Shown here: positions 19,530 through 28,266 of the stretch, piece after piece | Position numbering within the stretch: position 1 is the stretch's first letter | Layout of the letters: every line of letters begins with the position of its first letter | Origin: Metallococcus carri | Lineage (GTDB): Bacteria; Actinomycetota; Actinomycetes; Actinomycetales; Dermatophilaceae | Direction of reading: 5' to 3' | DNA length: 64,000 nucleotides | Assembly (NCBI RefSeq): GCF_011440275.1 | Contig: NZ_JAAOIV010000001.1 | Location: forward strand, 1-64,000 | Made by a program: the position numbers and the translations under genes | The notes under the pieces: generated by a model | What the model saw: only the letters and a program-made list of their open reading frames with translations | Databases searched by the model: none | Told to the model about the DNA's origin: nothing

Positions 19530-20914
19530 GACGCGGTCTGGTGATGGGCGGGCTGCGCGAGAGCACCACCGTCGTGCTCGTTGCGGGGCTCGCCGGCTTC
19601 TACGGCGCGACCCTCGCCATGGTCTCCTCGGTGATGAACGCACTGGCCGAGAAGGACGGCGGCTCGGCCGGGATCATCCTCGGCATCGTGTCGGCCGTGT
19701 TCATCGGCATCGCGCTCTACGTCGCGGCGGTCGTGATGAGCGGCTGCGTTGCCACGGTGATCGCCGGTCGCCTCCGGCAGATCGCGCTGCTGCGTCTGCT
19801 CGGCGCCGATGCCCGCTCCCTGCGTGCCTCGGTGCGCCGCAGCTGCGCGACCGCGGGGGCGATCGGCGGAGCGGCAGGCGCGGCGGTCGGCATACTGGGT
19901 TCGGACGCCGTGCGCACCGTGCTGGTCGCCCGCGGCACGCTCCCCAGGGCGGATTACCCCTGGGTGACACCGTCGTCGGTGCTCGTCGTCCTGCCGATCG
20001 TGGGCGCGGCCGCCGTCGCGGGGTTCCTCGGATCCCGCAAGGTGCTCGACGTCGCCCCGGCGCAGGCGATGACCGGTGCGGCGATCGCGGTGCCGAGCCG
20101 CACCGGGTCCGCCCTCCGCGCCGGGCTGGCGTCGACGCTGATGCTTGGCGGGCTCGGCCTGCTCGTGCTGGGCGCGATGCTCGGCGAGGACGGCTCGACC
20201 TCCGGCTTCTTCACCGCCTTCCTCGGCTCGATCGTGTCGGCCACCGGTCTGCTGACCGGTGCGTCTTTCTTCGTGCCGTGGGTCGTGCGCGGCTTCAGCA
20301 GGTTGCTCGGCGGCGGCCCGGTGACGCGCATCGCCCGTCGCAATGCGGTCAGCGACCGGATGCGCACCACCCGCTCGACCATCGGGCTGATCGTCGGCGT
20401 CACCCTGGTCACCACCTTCGCCTCGGGTTTCTCGGCCTTGCAGGCATCGGTGAACGGGTGGGAGATGCCGCCCGAGCAGCGTGCCGAAGCGCAGGCGGTG
20501 CTCGGCGCGACGTCGACGGTGATGGTGTGCATCGTGGTGATCTCCTCGATCATCGCCGCCGTCGGTTTCGTCTCGACCATGTCGCTCACCGTGATCCAGC
20601 GCGGCCGCGAGATTGGGCTGGTGCGCGCCCTCGGCTTCACCCAGGCGCAGGTCCGCTCGATGATCACCCGCGAGTCGATCGCCCTCGGCGCGACCGCCGT
20701 GATCACCGGCATCGGACTGGGGCTGGTCTACGGCTCGTTCGGTGCCCAGTCGCTCGTCGGGGGACAGACCGACGGCTTCGTGTGGGGCATCCCCGGACCG
20801 CTGCTCGCGGTCATCGCGATCTGCGGCGTGCTGCTCGTGCTCGCCGCCTCCCAGCCGCCGGCCCGCCGGGCCGTGCGGGTCACCCCGACCGCCGCGCTGC
20901 GGATCGAGGCGTGA
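19526..20914 (+). CDS. FtsX-like ABC permease
   Basis: A 462-aa membrane subunit paired with the upstream ATPase. It has two FtsX-type halves: helices at the start (VVLVAGLAGFYGATLAMV), a cluster around residues 55-110, then a second set ending with a C-terminal FtsX domain (IQRGREIGLVRALGFTQAQVR). A very short extracellular insert distinguishes it from large MacB proteins and suggests export of a small lipid or peptide, or a signalling role with the two-component system next door. Confidence 0.88.
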   Translation: MRRGLVMGGLRESTTVVLVAGLAGFYGATLAMVSSVMNALAEKDGGSAGIILGIVSAVFIGIALYVAAVVMSGCVATVIAGRLRQIALLRLLGADARSLRASVRRSCATAGAIGGAAGAAVGILGSDAVRTVLVARGTLPRADYPWVTPSSVLVVLPIVGAAAVAGFLGSRKVLDVAPAQAMTGAAIAVPSRTGSALRAGLASTLMLGGLGLLVLGAMLGEDGSTSGFFTAFLGSIVSATGLLTGASFFVPWVVRGFSRLLGGGPVTRIARRNAVSDRMRTTRSTIGLIVGVTLVTTFASGFSALQASVNGWEMPPEQRAEAQAVLGATSTVMVCIVVISSIIAAVGFVSTMSLTVIQRGREIGLVRALGFTQAQVRSMITRESIALGATAVITGIGLGLVYGSFGAQSLVGGQTDGFVWGIPGPLLAVIAICGVLLVLAASQPPARRAVRVTPTAALRIEA

Positions 20915-20919
20915 CCGAG

Positions 20920-20958
20920 CCGGTGGACGCCCCGCTCGGGGGGCGGGACGTCCACCGG
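20920..20958. terminator. hairpin after the ABC permease gene
   Basis: CCGGTGGACG pairs with CGTCCACCGG over 10 bp, with further pairing of GCCCCGC and GGGGCGG inside. It starts 6 bp after the permease stop and separates it from the metalloprotease gene. Confidence 0.75.
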
Positions 20959-21002
20959 CCGTTTCCCTGCAGGGTGTCGGTGCGCGGGGCCATGCTGGAG
21001 GT

Positions 21003-22133
21003 ATGACGACGCCTTGCCTCATCGTTCCCCCGCACATCCTGCGCCGCCTGGCCGCGAGCGGTGACCCGCGCGTGGCCCGCGCGGCCGAACGGACTCTGGC
21101 CCGGTCCTCCGCGGCCACCGGCCAACGGCAGGTCCGGGCGGCGCGCTCGGGTGAGAACCCGCGTAATGCCGGCGGAGTCGGGCTGATCCCGCCGCACCTG
21201 CGCGAGCGCGCGGAGCACCGCCGACAGGAGGCGGCCCCGCCACGCAAGACCACGGCCACCCTCGAGCGCACGATCTACGACGCCCAGCAGGGCACGAGCC
21301 TGCCGGGCCGCCAGGTCCGGGCCGAGGGTGAGGAGCCGACCCGCGACAAGGCCGTCAACGAGGCGTATGACGGGCTCGGCGACACCTGGACGCTCTACTG
21401 GGAGGCGTTCGGTCGAAACTCCTTGGACGACAAGGGACTTCCGCTCATCGCGACCGTTCACTACGACAAGGATTTCGACAACGCCTACTGGGACGGTGAG
21501 CAGATGGTGTTCGGTGACGGTGACGGCACCTATTTCAACGGTTTCACCAGCGCGGTCGACGTGATCGGCCACGAGCTCACCCACGGCGTGACGCAGTACA
21601 CCGTCGGGTTCACCTATGTCGGGCAGTCCGGAGCGCTGAATGAGTCGGTGTCGGATGTCTTCGGTTCGATGGTCAAGCAGCGCGTGCTCGGCCAGACCGC
21701 GGAGCAGGCCGACTGGCTGATCGGGCAGGGTCTGTTCACCGCCAAGGTCAAGGGAGAGGCGCTGCGGTCGATGAAGGCGCCCGGCACGGCATACGACGAC
21801 CCGCGGCTCGGGAAGGACCCGCAGCCGGCCGACATGGACGGCTACCAGGAGTTGCCGCACGACGAGCAGAACGACAACGGCGGGGTGCACATCAACTCCG
21901 GCATCCCCAACCGGGCGTTCTATCTCGCCGCGACCGGCATCGGCGGCAACTCGTGGGAGGGCGCCGGATTGGTCTGGTATGACGTGATCACCCAGGGCGG
22001 CCTGCCCAAGGACGCCGAGTTCAGCGCGTTCGCGACGGCGACCATCAAGGCCGCCGGCGACCGCTTCGGGCAGGGCTCCAGCCAGCAGCAGGCCGTCGAA
22101 TCCGCCTGGAAGACAGTCAAAGTCACCTCCTGA
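21003..22133 (+). CDS. M4-family (thermolysin/protealysin-like) metalloprotease without signal peptide
   Basis: A zinc metalloprotease of 376 aa. Zinc ligands are H190 and H194 in GHELTH, with E191 as the base, and the third ligand E214 in GALNESVSD; H296 in GGVHINSG is the transition-state histidine. The N-terminus (LIVPPHILRRLA, 6-17) is a short protealysin-type propeptide, and there is no signal peptide, so it is either cytoplasmic or exported by an unknown route. The ATG at 21003 follows GGAGGT. The mature enzyme probably starts near residue 85-95. Confidence 0.9.
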   Translation: MTTPCLIVPPHILRRLAASGDPRVARAAERTLARSSAATGQRQVRAARSGENPRNAGGVGLIPPHLRERAEHRRQEAAPPRKTTATLERTIYDAQQGTSLPGRQVRAEGEEPTRDKAVNEAYDGLGDTWTLYWEAFGRNSLDDKGLPLIATVHYDKDFDNAYWDGEQMVFGDGDGTYFNGFTSAVDVIGHELTHGVTQYTVGFTYVGQSGALNESVSDVFGSMVKQRVLGQTAEQADWLIGQGLFTAKVKGEALRSMKAPGTAYDDPRLGKDPQPADMDGYQELPHDEQNDNGGVHINSGIPNRAFYLAATGIGGNSWEGAGLVWYDVITQGGLPKDAEFSAFATATIKAAGDRFGQGSSQQQAVESAWKTVKVTS

Positions 22134-22192
22134 CGGCAACGTCACCCAGGCATCCCGGTCACCTCGTTGACGCGCCCGCCCTACACCGCGCG

Positions 22193-22268
22193 AAAAGTCT
22201 CCACGATGTCCACTTCACGCGACCCACAGAGCCGATAGGGCACCAAAAGGCTCCACAATGTCGACTTT
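22193..22268. repeat. pair of short palindromic repeats (family D, locus 1)
   Basis: Two copies, AAAAGTCTCCACGATGTCCACTT-like at 22193-22215 and AAAAGGCTCCACAATGTCG at 22245-22268. Related pairs occur at 49667-49690 and 49728-49750. The gap 22134-22314 holds nothing else I can identify. Confidence 0.65.
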
Positions 22269-22314
22269 CCGTGGGGGACGCGCGGCGCAGCGAAGCTGCA
22301 CCGGGCTCACCGCG

Positions 22315-23055
22315 TCAGCGGCGCAGGTCAGGCACCCGGCGGATCGCGAAATAGTCGTCGTTGAGTTCCTCGATCGCGAACTGACCGACCGGGACCTCGC
22401 TCAGCACGAGTTCCTCGTCGAGCCCCCACGGAGTCACCTGCTCGACGACCTCGCGCACCTTCTGGCCGTCGCGCAGCACGACATAGGTGGTGGTGATGCG
22501 CATCCGCCCGTCATACATAGGGGCGGCCTCGAAGAACCGCTGATAGGTATGCCGGCCCATGGTCGCCTCCGCGACCAACTGCCGCTCGACCTCGGACTCG
22601 GGCACACCGCCATACGACCGGGACATCAGCACCGGTGCACCGGGCACGAGGACGCGCGCCATCCGCTGCCAGAACTCGTCGCGGGCCTGGCCGCCGAGGA
22701 AGTAGATGACGTTGAACAGCAGCGCTCCCCCGCATTGCGCGGGCAGCCAGCAGTCCAGGATCGACTCGGGCAAAACCGTTGTGCGAGAACGCACTTCGGG
22801 TCGCTCGGCGATGCGCAGCATGAGCAGCGAACGCGTCGCCTGGTCCGGCTCGACGGCGATGATCTCGGTCTCGGGATAGCGGTCGGCCAGCTCCAGGGTC
22901 GACAGGCCCGAGCCACAGCCGATATCGACCAGGGGGTGCTGAGGCAGGAAGCCGGCGGCCTGCCATGGCACCTTGCCGAGATAGTCGCGGGCGAGGTCGA
23001 CCGGCAGGCGCAGGGTGTCGCCGAACTCGGCCCAGGCGAGGGTGTCGTCAGCCAT
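22315..23055 (-). CDS. class I SAM-dependent methyltransferase
   Basis: A 246-aa methyltransferase. The SAM-binding motif is LVDIGCGSGLSTLELA (42-57), followed by EIIAVEPD; the LLFNVIYFLGG stretch corresponds to motif III. The substrate is unknown. ATG 23055 (MADDTLAW) lies 4 bp past the era stop, so it is probably the last gene of the phoH-ybeY-CNNM-era transcript; the longer open frame to 23247 only overlaps era. Confidence 0.8.
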   Translation of the reverse strand: MADDTLAWAEFGDTLRLPVDLARDYLGKVPWQAAGFLPQHPLVDIGCGSGLSTLELADRYPETEIIAVEPDQATRSLLMLRIAERPEVRSRTTVLPESILDCWLPAQCGGALLFNVIYFLGGQARDEFWQRMARVLVPGAPVLMSRSYGGVPESEVERQLVAEATMGRHTYQRFFEAAPMYDGRMRITTTYVVLRDGQKVREVVEQVTPWGLDEELVLSEVPVGQFAIEELNDDYFAIRRVPDLRR

Positions 23056-23059
23056 CGCG

Positions 23060-23971
23060 TCAGAAGCCCAGCTTCGACAGCTGGTTGGGGTCGTGCTGCC
23101 AGTCCTTGGCCACCTTGACGTGCAGGTCGAGATAGACGCGCTGCCCGAGCAACTCCTCGATCTGAGCGCGAGCGGTGGTGCCGACCTCGCGCAGCCGGGA
23201 GCCGCCGCGACCGATGATGATCGCCTTCTGGCTGGAGCGCTCGACATAGACGTTGACGCGCACGTCCATCAGCGGCTTGTCGGCGGGCCGGTCCTCGCGC
23301 GGCACCATCTCCTCCACGACCACCGCGAGGCTGTGCGGCAGTTCGTCGCGCACCCCTTCGAGCGCGGCTTCGCGCACCAGCTCGGCGATCATCACGGCGT
23401 CCGATTCGTCGGTCAGCACGTCATCGGGATAGAGCTTCGGCGACTCGGGCAGATGCGACATCAGCACCTCGGCAACGGTGTCGACCTGGGTGCCTTCGAC
23501 CGCGGAGCACGGCACGATCTCGTCCCAGTCGCCGAGCTGGTCGATGGCGACCAGGTGCTCGGCCATCCGCTGCTTGTCGACGGTGTCGGCCTTGGTGGCG
23601 ATGGCCACGACCGGCCGACGACGGCCACGCCGCAGGTCGGCCAGGTCATCGGCGATGAACCGGTCACCCGGACCGATCTTCTGATTCGCCGGCAGGCAGA
23701 AGCCGATGACATCCACGTCGAGCAGCGTCTCGCGCACGACGTCATTGAGCCGCCGCCCGAGCAGCGTGCGCGGTTTGTGCAGCCCCGGCGTGTCGACCAG
23801 GATCAGCTGCCCGGTCTCGGTGGTGCGGATGCCGCGGATCGTATGCCGCGTGGTCTGCGGCTTGCTCGAGGTGATCGCGACCTTCTGCCCCACCAGCGCG
23901 TTGGTCAGCGTGGACTTGCCGGCGTTGGGCCGCCCGATCAGGCACGCAAACCCGGCGCGATATCCGCTCAC
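23060..23971 (-). CDS. era: GTPase Era
   Basis: An essential ribosome-assembly GTPase (303 aa) that binds the 3' end of 16S rRNA. G1 is GRPNAGKST (13-21), the switch region has TTRHTIRG, G3 is DTPG and G4 is TKAD; the C-terminal KH domain includes IIGRGGSRLREVG. It starts with GTG at 23971, overlapping the stop of the CNNM gene (GTGA). Its position after phoH-ybeY-CNNM is the usual order. Confidence 0.96.
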   Translation of the reverse strand: MSGYRAGFACLIGRPNAGKSTLTNALVGQKVAITSSKPQTTRHTIRGIRTTETGQLILVDTPGLHKPRTLLGRRLNDVVRETLLDVDVIGFCLPANQKIGPGDRFIADDLADLRRGRRRPVVAIATKADTVDKQRMAEHLVAIDQLGDWDEIVPCSAVEGTQVDTVAEVLMSHLPESPKLYPDDVLTDESDAVMIAELVREAALEGVRDELPHSLAVVVEEMVPREDRPADKPLMDVRVNVYVERSSQKAIIIGRGGSRLREVGTTARAQIEELLGQRVYLDLHVKVAKDWQHDPNQLSKLGF

Positions 23972-25314
23972 TGCTGCTCCCCTTCCGTCGCGCCGTCGAT
24001 CGTATGCCGGGCCCGCCCGCCCGTGCCGGAGGCCACCGGCTCGGCGGTGTCGTCGTGGTCCTGTGGCGGCCAGCGGTCCACCACGATCGTGGCGATCTGG
24101 TGGCGGCGGCCGGCCATCCGCTCGGCGGTGAGGGTGAGGTCGCCGATCTCGACCCGCGCGCCGACCAGCGGCACCCGGCCGAGTTGTTTGGTGAGCAGGC
24201 CGCCGACCGTGTCGACGTCGTCCTCGTCCAGGTTGAGGTGAAACAGCTCGGCGAAATCGTCCACGGCCATCCGCGCCGGCACCCGCGTGGTGCCGTCCTC
24301 GAGCAGGTGTGCCGTCGGGGAGACCCGGTCGTATTCGTCGTCGATCTCGCCGACGACCTCCTCGACGATGTCCTCCAGGGTGACCAGGCCGGCGGTCCCG
24401 CCATACTCGTCGATCACGATCGCGAAGTGACGGCGGTCGGTCTGCATCTCGCGCAACAGATCGTCGGCCGGTTTGCTGTCGGGCACGAACGCGACCTCGC
24501 GCATGATCTCGCCCACCGGGTCATCGCCGCGGTCGGTCCGCCCGGCCATCCGGGCGGCGACATCCTTGAAATAGAGCACGCCCTCGACCTCGTCGGGACT
24601 GCCGTCGATCACCGGCACCCGCGAGAAGCCGGAGCGGTTGAACAGCGACATCGCCTGGCGCAGCGTCTTGGACCGGTCGATGGTGATCATGTCCGTGCGA
24701 GGCACCATCACCTCGCGCGCGATGGTGTCGCCGAGTTCGAAGACTGAGTGGATCATCTTGCGCTCGTCGGCCTCGATCAGGTCGGATTCGCCTGCGAGAT
24801 CGACGAATTCGCGCAGCTCGGCCTCGGAGTCGAACGGCCCGTCGCGGTAACCCCGGCCAGGAGTCACAGCGTTGCCGAGGCGCACCAGCAGGTGGGCGAT
24901 CGGACCGAGCAGGTCGCGCAGCCAGCGCACGACCGGCGCGGTGGCGAGCGCGATGCCGCCGGAGTGCTGGCGGCCCCAGGTGCGCGGTGAGACACCCACG
25001 ATCACGAAGGACACGACCGCGAGGATGCCGATGGAGATCGCGAGCGTCGCCCACAGGCTGCGCACCCCGCGGCCGATCCCCACGGTGACGAGCACGGCGG
25101 CGGTCATCTCGGCGACCACACGCAGGAAGTTCAGCACCATCAGGGCGGCGCTGGAGTCACCGATGAGGTCGCTGAGCGCGGCCGCACCACGACGACCCTC
25201 GGCGGTGTATTCCTCGACCTGGTGGCGGCTGACCCGGCCGAAGGCGGATTCGACCGCAGCGAGCGTTGCGCCGACCGTCACCGCGACCAGCGCGGCGAGC
25301 AGCAGGGGGATCAT
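23968..25314 (-). CDS. hemolysin-family CNNM/CBS transporter (CorC/TlyC type)
   Basis: A 448-aa membrane protein. An N-terminal DUF21/CNNM domain with about four helices (1-170), a tandem CBS pair (REVMVPRTDMITID and FAIVIDEYGGTAGLVTLEDIVEEVVGEI, quoted in parts) and a C-terminal CorC/HlyC domain. The family is linked to Mg2+/Co2+ efflux; the old name hemolysin is not evidence of toxicity. The ATG at 25314 lies 8 bp after ybeY. Confidence 0.9.
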   Translation of the reverse strand: MIPLLLAALVAVTVGATLAAVESAFGRVSRHQVEEYTAEGRRGAAALSDLIGDSSAALMVLNFLRVVAEMTAAVLVTVGIGRGVRSLWATLAISIGILAVVSFVIVGVSPRTWGRQHSGGIALATAPVVRWLRDLLGPIAHLLVRLGNAVTPGRGYRDGPFDSEAELREFVDLAGESDLIEADERKMIHSVFELGDTIAREVMVPRTDMITIDRSKTLRQAMSLFNRSGFSRVPVIDGSPDEVEGVLYFKDVAARMAGRTDRGDDPVGEIMREVAFVPDSKPADDLLREMQTDRRHFAIVIDEYGGTAGLVTLEDIVEEVVGEIDDEYDRVSPTAHLLEDGTTRVPARMAVDDFAELFHLNLDEDDVDTVGGLLTKQLGRVPLVGARVEIGDLTLTAERMAGRRHQIATIVVDRWPPQDHDDTAEPVASGTGGRARHTIDGATEGEQQ

Positions 25315-25322
25315 CGCCGAGG

Positions 25323-25817
25323 TCACTCCCCTGACGGCGGCGTGATGCGCACCGCGGGTGCGGCCGGCCGTCGCGCGAGAAAGGTGAGCAGCAGGGTGCG
25401 CTGCAGGTCGAACATCTCCTTGCGCTCCTGCGGCTCGGCGTGGTCGAAGCCGAGCAGATGCAAGATGCCGTGCACGGTGAGCAACAGCAATTCTTCGTCG
25501 GTGGTGTGGCCGGCCTCGCGGGCCTGCTTGGCAGCCACCGTCGGGCAGAGGACGAGATCGCCGAGGATCCCCTCCTCCGACACCTGGTCGGGACGGCCGG
25601 GTCGCAGCTCGTCCATCGGGAAGCTCATGACGTCGGTCGGCCCGGGCAGGTCCATCCACTGCACGTGCAGGGTCTCCATGGCGGCTTCGTCCACGATCCG
25701 CACGAAGAGGTCGGCGTCAGGGTGGACGTGCAGTTCGGCCAGCACATAGCCGGCGCACTCGATGAGTTCGTCGAGATCGACCTCGACGTCGGTCTCGTTG
25801 GCGGCCTCGATGCTCAC
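25323..25817 (-). CDS. ybeY: endoribonuclease YbeY
   Basis: Single-strand-specific metallo-endoRNase (164 aa) for rRNA 3'-end maturation and ribosome quality control. The zinc triad is H116, H120 and H126 in VHGILHLLGFDH, the family signature. It starts with GTG at 25817, overlapping the phoH stop (GTGA), so it is coupled to phoH. A Pro/Ala-rich tail follows residue 148. Confidence 0.95.
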   Translation of the reverse strand: MSIEAANETDVEVDLDELIECAGYVLAELHVHPDADLFVRIVDEAAMETLHVQWMDLPGPTDVMSFPMDELRPGRPDQVSEEGILGDLVLCPTVAAKQAREAGHTTDEELLLLTVHGILHLLGFDHAEPQERKEMFDLQRTLLLTFLARRPAAPAVRITPPSGE

Positions 25818-26851
25818 GGAGCGTCCTTGCGCGGTGCACCCGCGCTGCGCCGCGGGCCACGGCGGGCGTCGAAGGCGTCATACGCCTCGACGATCTCGCT
25901 CACCAAGCGGTGCCGGACGACGTCCTGGGCGGTGAGGAAGGAGAAGTGGATGTCCTCGACATCGCCGAGGATGTCCTGCACGACCTTCAGCCCCGACTGC
26001 GTGCCGCCGGGCAGGTCGATCTGGGTGGTGTCACCGGTGACCACCATCTTGGAGCCGAAACCGAGCCGGGTGAGGAACATCTTCATCTGCTCGGCCGAGG
26101 TGTTTTGCGCCTCGTCGAGGATGACGAAGGCGTCGTTGAGGCTGCGGCCGCGCATATAGGCCAGTGGTGCCACCTCGATCGTGCCGGCCGCCATCAGCCG
26201 CGGGATCGAGTCGGGGTCGACCATGTCGTGCAGCGCGTCATACAGCGGCCGCAGATAGGGGTCGATCTTGTCGTTGAGCGAGCCGGGCAGGAAGCCCAAC
26301 CGCTCCCCCGCCTCCACGGCCGGACGGGTGAGGATGATCCGGTTGATCTGCTTGGCCTGCAGCGCCGCGACCGCCTTGGCCATCGCCAGATAGGTCTTGC
26401 CGGTGCCGGCCGGGCCGATGCCGAAGACGATGGTGTGGCTGTCGATCGCCTCGACATAACGCTTCTGACCCAGCGTCTTCGGGCGGATCGTGCGGCCGCG
26501 GTTGCTGACGATATTCATCGTGAGCACGTCGGCCGGCCGCTCGCGCGTCTTGCCGCGCAACATCCCGATCGAGCGCTCCACCGCGTCCCGGTTGAGCGGC
26601 TGCCCGGCGTCGATGATCACGAGCAATTCGTCGAGCAGCTCCTCGACCAGGGCCATGTCGGCCGGGTCGCCCTCGAGGTGGAACTCGTTGCCGCGCACGT
26701 GGATCTGCAGCGTCGGGAAGGCGCGCTCCATCGTGCGCAGGAGTTCGTCGCGGGGGCCGAGCAGGGTCACCATCGACACGTCGGGCGGGATCTGCACGCT
26801 GTGCGTGGCCACGACGTGGTGCGGGCGGCTGGGATGGTCTGCGTCTGTCAT
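25814..26851 (-). CDS. phoH: PhoH-family ATPase
   Basis: Cytoplasmic P-loop ATPase, 345 aa. A short KH-like N-terminal region (about 25-100) precedes the ATPase core with Walker A GPAGTGKT (146-153), LTRPAVEAGERLGFLPG and Walker B FVILDEAQNTS. In Bacteria it usually accompanies ybeY and era, suggesting RNA metabolism; phosphate starvation control is not indicated here. First gene of the block running to the methyltransferase at 22315. Confidence 0.94.
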   Translation of the reverse strand: MTDADHPSRPHHVVATHSVQIPPDVSMVTLLGPRDELLRTMERAFPTLQIHVRGNEFHLEGDPADMALVEELLDELLVIIDAGQPLNRDAVERSIGMLRGKTRERPADVLTMNIVSNRGRTIRPKTLGQKRYVEAIDSHTIVFGIGPAGTGKTYLAMAKAVAALQAKQINRIILTRPAVEAGERLGFLPGSLNDKIDPYLRPLYDALHDMVDPDSIPRLMAAGTIEVAPLAYMRGRSLNDAFVILDEAQNTSAEQMKMFLTRLGFGSKMVVTGDTTQIDLPGGTQSGLKVVQDILGDVEDIHFSFLTAQDVVRHRLVSEIVEAYDAFDARRGPRRSAGAPRKDAP

Positions 26852-26863
26852 CGTGCCGCCATT

Positions 26864-28201
26864 CTACGGGCGGGCACCGACGGGCTTCACCTTCGATTCC
26901 GCGGGAATCCTCAGCCCCGCGGCGGTGAGCAGCCACAACAGGGCACCGATGCCGAAGCACCACCCGAGGCCGGCCACCTGGTAGACGACGCCGAAACCGG
27001 CAACGCCGAGCGAGGTGCCCACCTGCCGGGAGACATTCGCCAATCCGCCGGCGAGGCCGGGCGCTTCTGGCACGGCCGCCAGGGTCATCGCGGTGAGCGG
27101 GGCGACCAGCAGGCCGAGGGCCGCGCCGACCACGACGAGGCCCGGCAGCATCAAGCCGTATGCCGTGCCGGGTCCAGCGGGTGCCAGCGTGACCAGTCCC
27201 AGCGCGCCGGCGAGGAAGGCCCACCGCGCCACCTGGCGAGGGGGTCGGTGTCCCAGCCGCCCTCCCGCCAGGAGGGGCGCAACCGCCAGCGGAGCGAAGA
27301 GCGGCGCCACCGCGAGGCCGGCGAGTTGCGGGCCGAGGTGACGTTGCCCTTGCAGGAAGAGCGTCACGACGAGCACCGTGCCATTGCCGACGGCGTTCAT
27401 GACCCCCGCCGAGGCGACGGCGCGACGCAAGTCCGGACGCCGCCATACGGCTGGGTCGGCCATTGGAGCGGAGGTCCGGCGCTCCCAGCCGACCAGCAGC
27501 GCACCGGTCGCGCAGGCGAGGACCGCGAGCAGCAGGCTGAGCGCGAATTCCCTTGTGCCGACAGCGATCACGGCCCCGATCAGGCTCGCCAGGGTGAGCA
27601 CCGACAGGGCCGCTCCGGGCCCGTCGAGCGCGCGCTGTCGCCCGGCCGTATGCCGGATTGCCCGGCCGCCGAGCAACGCGGCGGTCGCGACGACCGGCAG
27701 GTTGACGAGAAAAATCGCCCGCCAGCTCCAGCCGCCGACGAGCACGCCGCCGATCAGCGGTCCGACGGCGACGGCCAGCGCCGAGATGCCCGACCACGCG
27801 GCCAGGGCTCGGGTCCGGTCCGGGCCGGCCGGCCATTGCGCGCTCAGGCAGGCCAAGCTGGCCGGCAGCATCGCGGCAGCACCGGCGCCTTGCAGGATGC
27901 GGCCGGCGAGCAGCGCACCGAGATTCGGCGCGACCGCGCAGATCAGCGAGGCCAGCCCGAAGACGAGCAGGCCGCCGAGGAAGAGCCGCCGCGGGCCGCA
28001 TCGGTCGCTCAGCATGCCGCCGAAGAGCATCAGCGCGGCCAACGGCACGGTGTAACCGTCGACCACAACCTGGGCGGCGGAGGTGCCGCCGCCCAGGTCG
28101 CGGGCGATGGTGGGCAGCGCGACATTGACGATCGAGACGTCGAGCAGCACGAGGAACATGGCCGCGCACAGGACGACGAGCACGGGGCGTGGCTTCGGCA
28201 T
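26864..28201 (-). CDS. MFS drug/H+ antiporter (DHA2-like)
   Basis: A 445-aa membrane transporter rich in long hydrophobic helices, about 14 by eye. Motifs include LDVSIVNVALPTIARDLG at the start (the D-x-S/T-I-V-N-V-A-L-P word of DHA2 pumps) and SDRCGPRR in the first cytoplasmic loop. It is divergent from an ArsR-type regulator 65 bp away, which probably controls it. Substrate unknown. Confidence 0.87.
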   Translation of the reverse strand: MPKPRPVLVVLCAAMFLVLLDVSIVNVALPTIARDLGGGTSAAQVVVDGYTVPLAALMLFGGMLSDRCGPRRLFLGGLLVFGLASLICAVAPNLGALLAGRILQGAGAAAMLPASLACLSAQWPAGPDRTRALAAWSGISALAVAVGPLIGGVLVGGWSWRAIFLVNLPVVATAALLGGRAIRHTAGRQRALDGPGAALSVLTLASLIGAVIAVGTREFALSLLLAVLACATGALLVGWERRTSAPMADPAVWRRPDLRRAVASAGVMNAVGNGTVLVVTLFLQGQRHLGPQLAGLAVAPLFAPLAVAPLLAGGRLGHRPPRQVARWAFLAGALGLVTLAPAGPGTAYGLMLPGLVVVGAALGLLVAPLTAMTLAAVPEAPGLAGGLANVSRQVGTSLGVAGFGVVYQVAGLGWCFGIGALLWLLTAAGLRIPAESKVKPVGARP

Positions 28202-28226
28202 ACCCCCGAGACTGGTGGCCGCACCG

Positions 28227-28242
28227 TTCGGTCCCGATCGAA
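28227..28242. promoter_or_regulatory. short inverted repeat in the MFS/ArsR divergent gap
   Basis: TTCG-N8-CGAA lies between the two start codons (28201 and 28267). Candidate operator for the ArsR-type protein; short and so uncertain. Confidence 0.35.
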
Positions 28243-28266
28243 ATGTGCGGCGACGAAGATGAAGGC

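Noticed and set aside
18509-21271. 920-codon minus-strand open frame over the ABC operon
   Set aside because: Low-complexity Arg/Gly/Asp-rich translation opposite well-supported genes.
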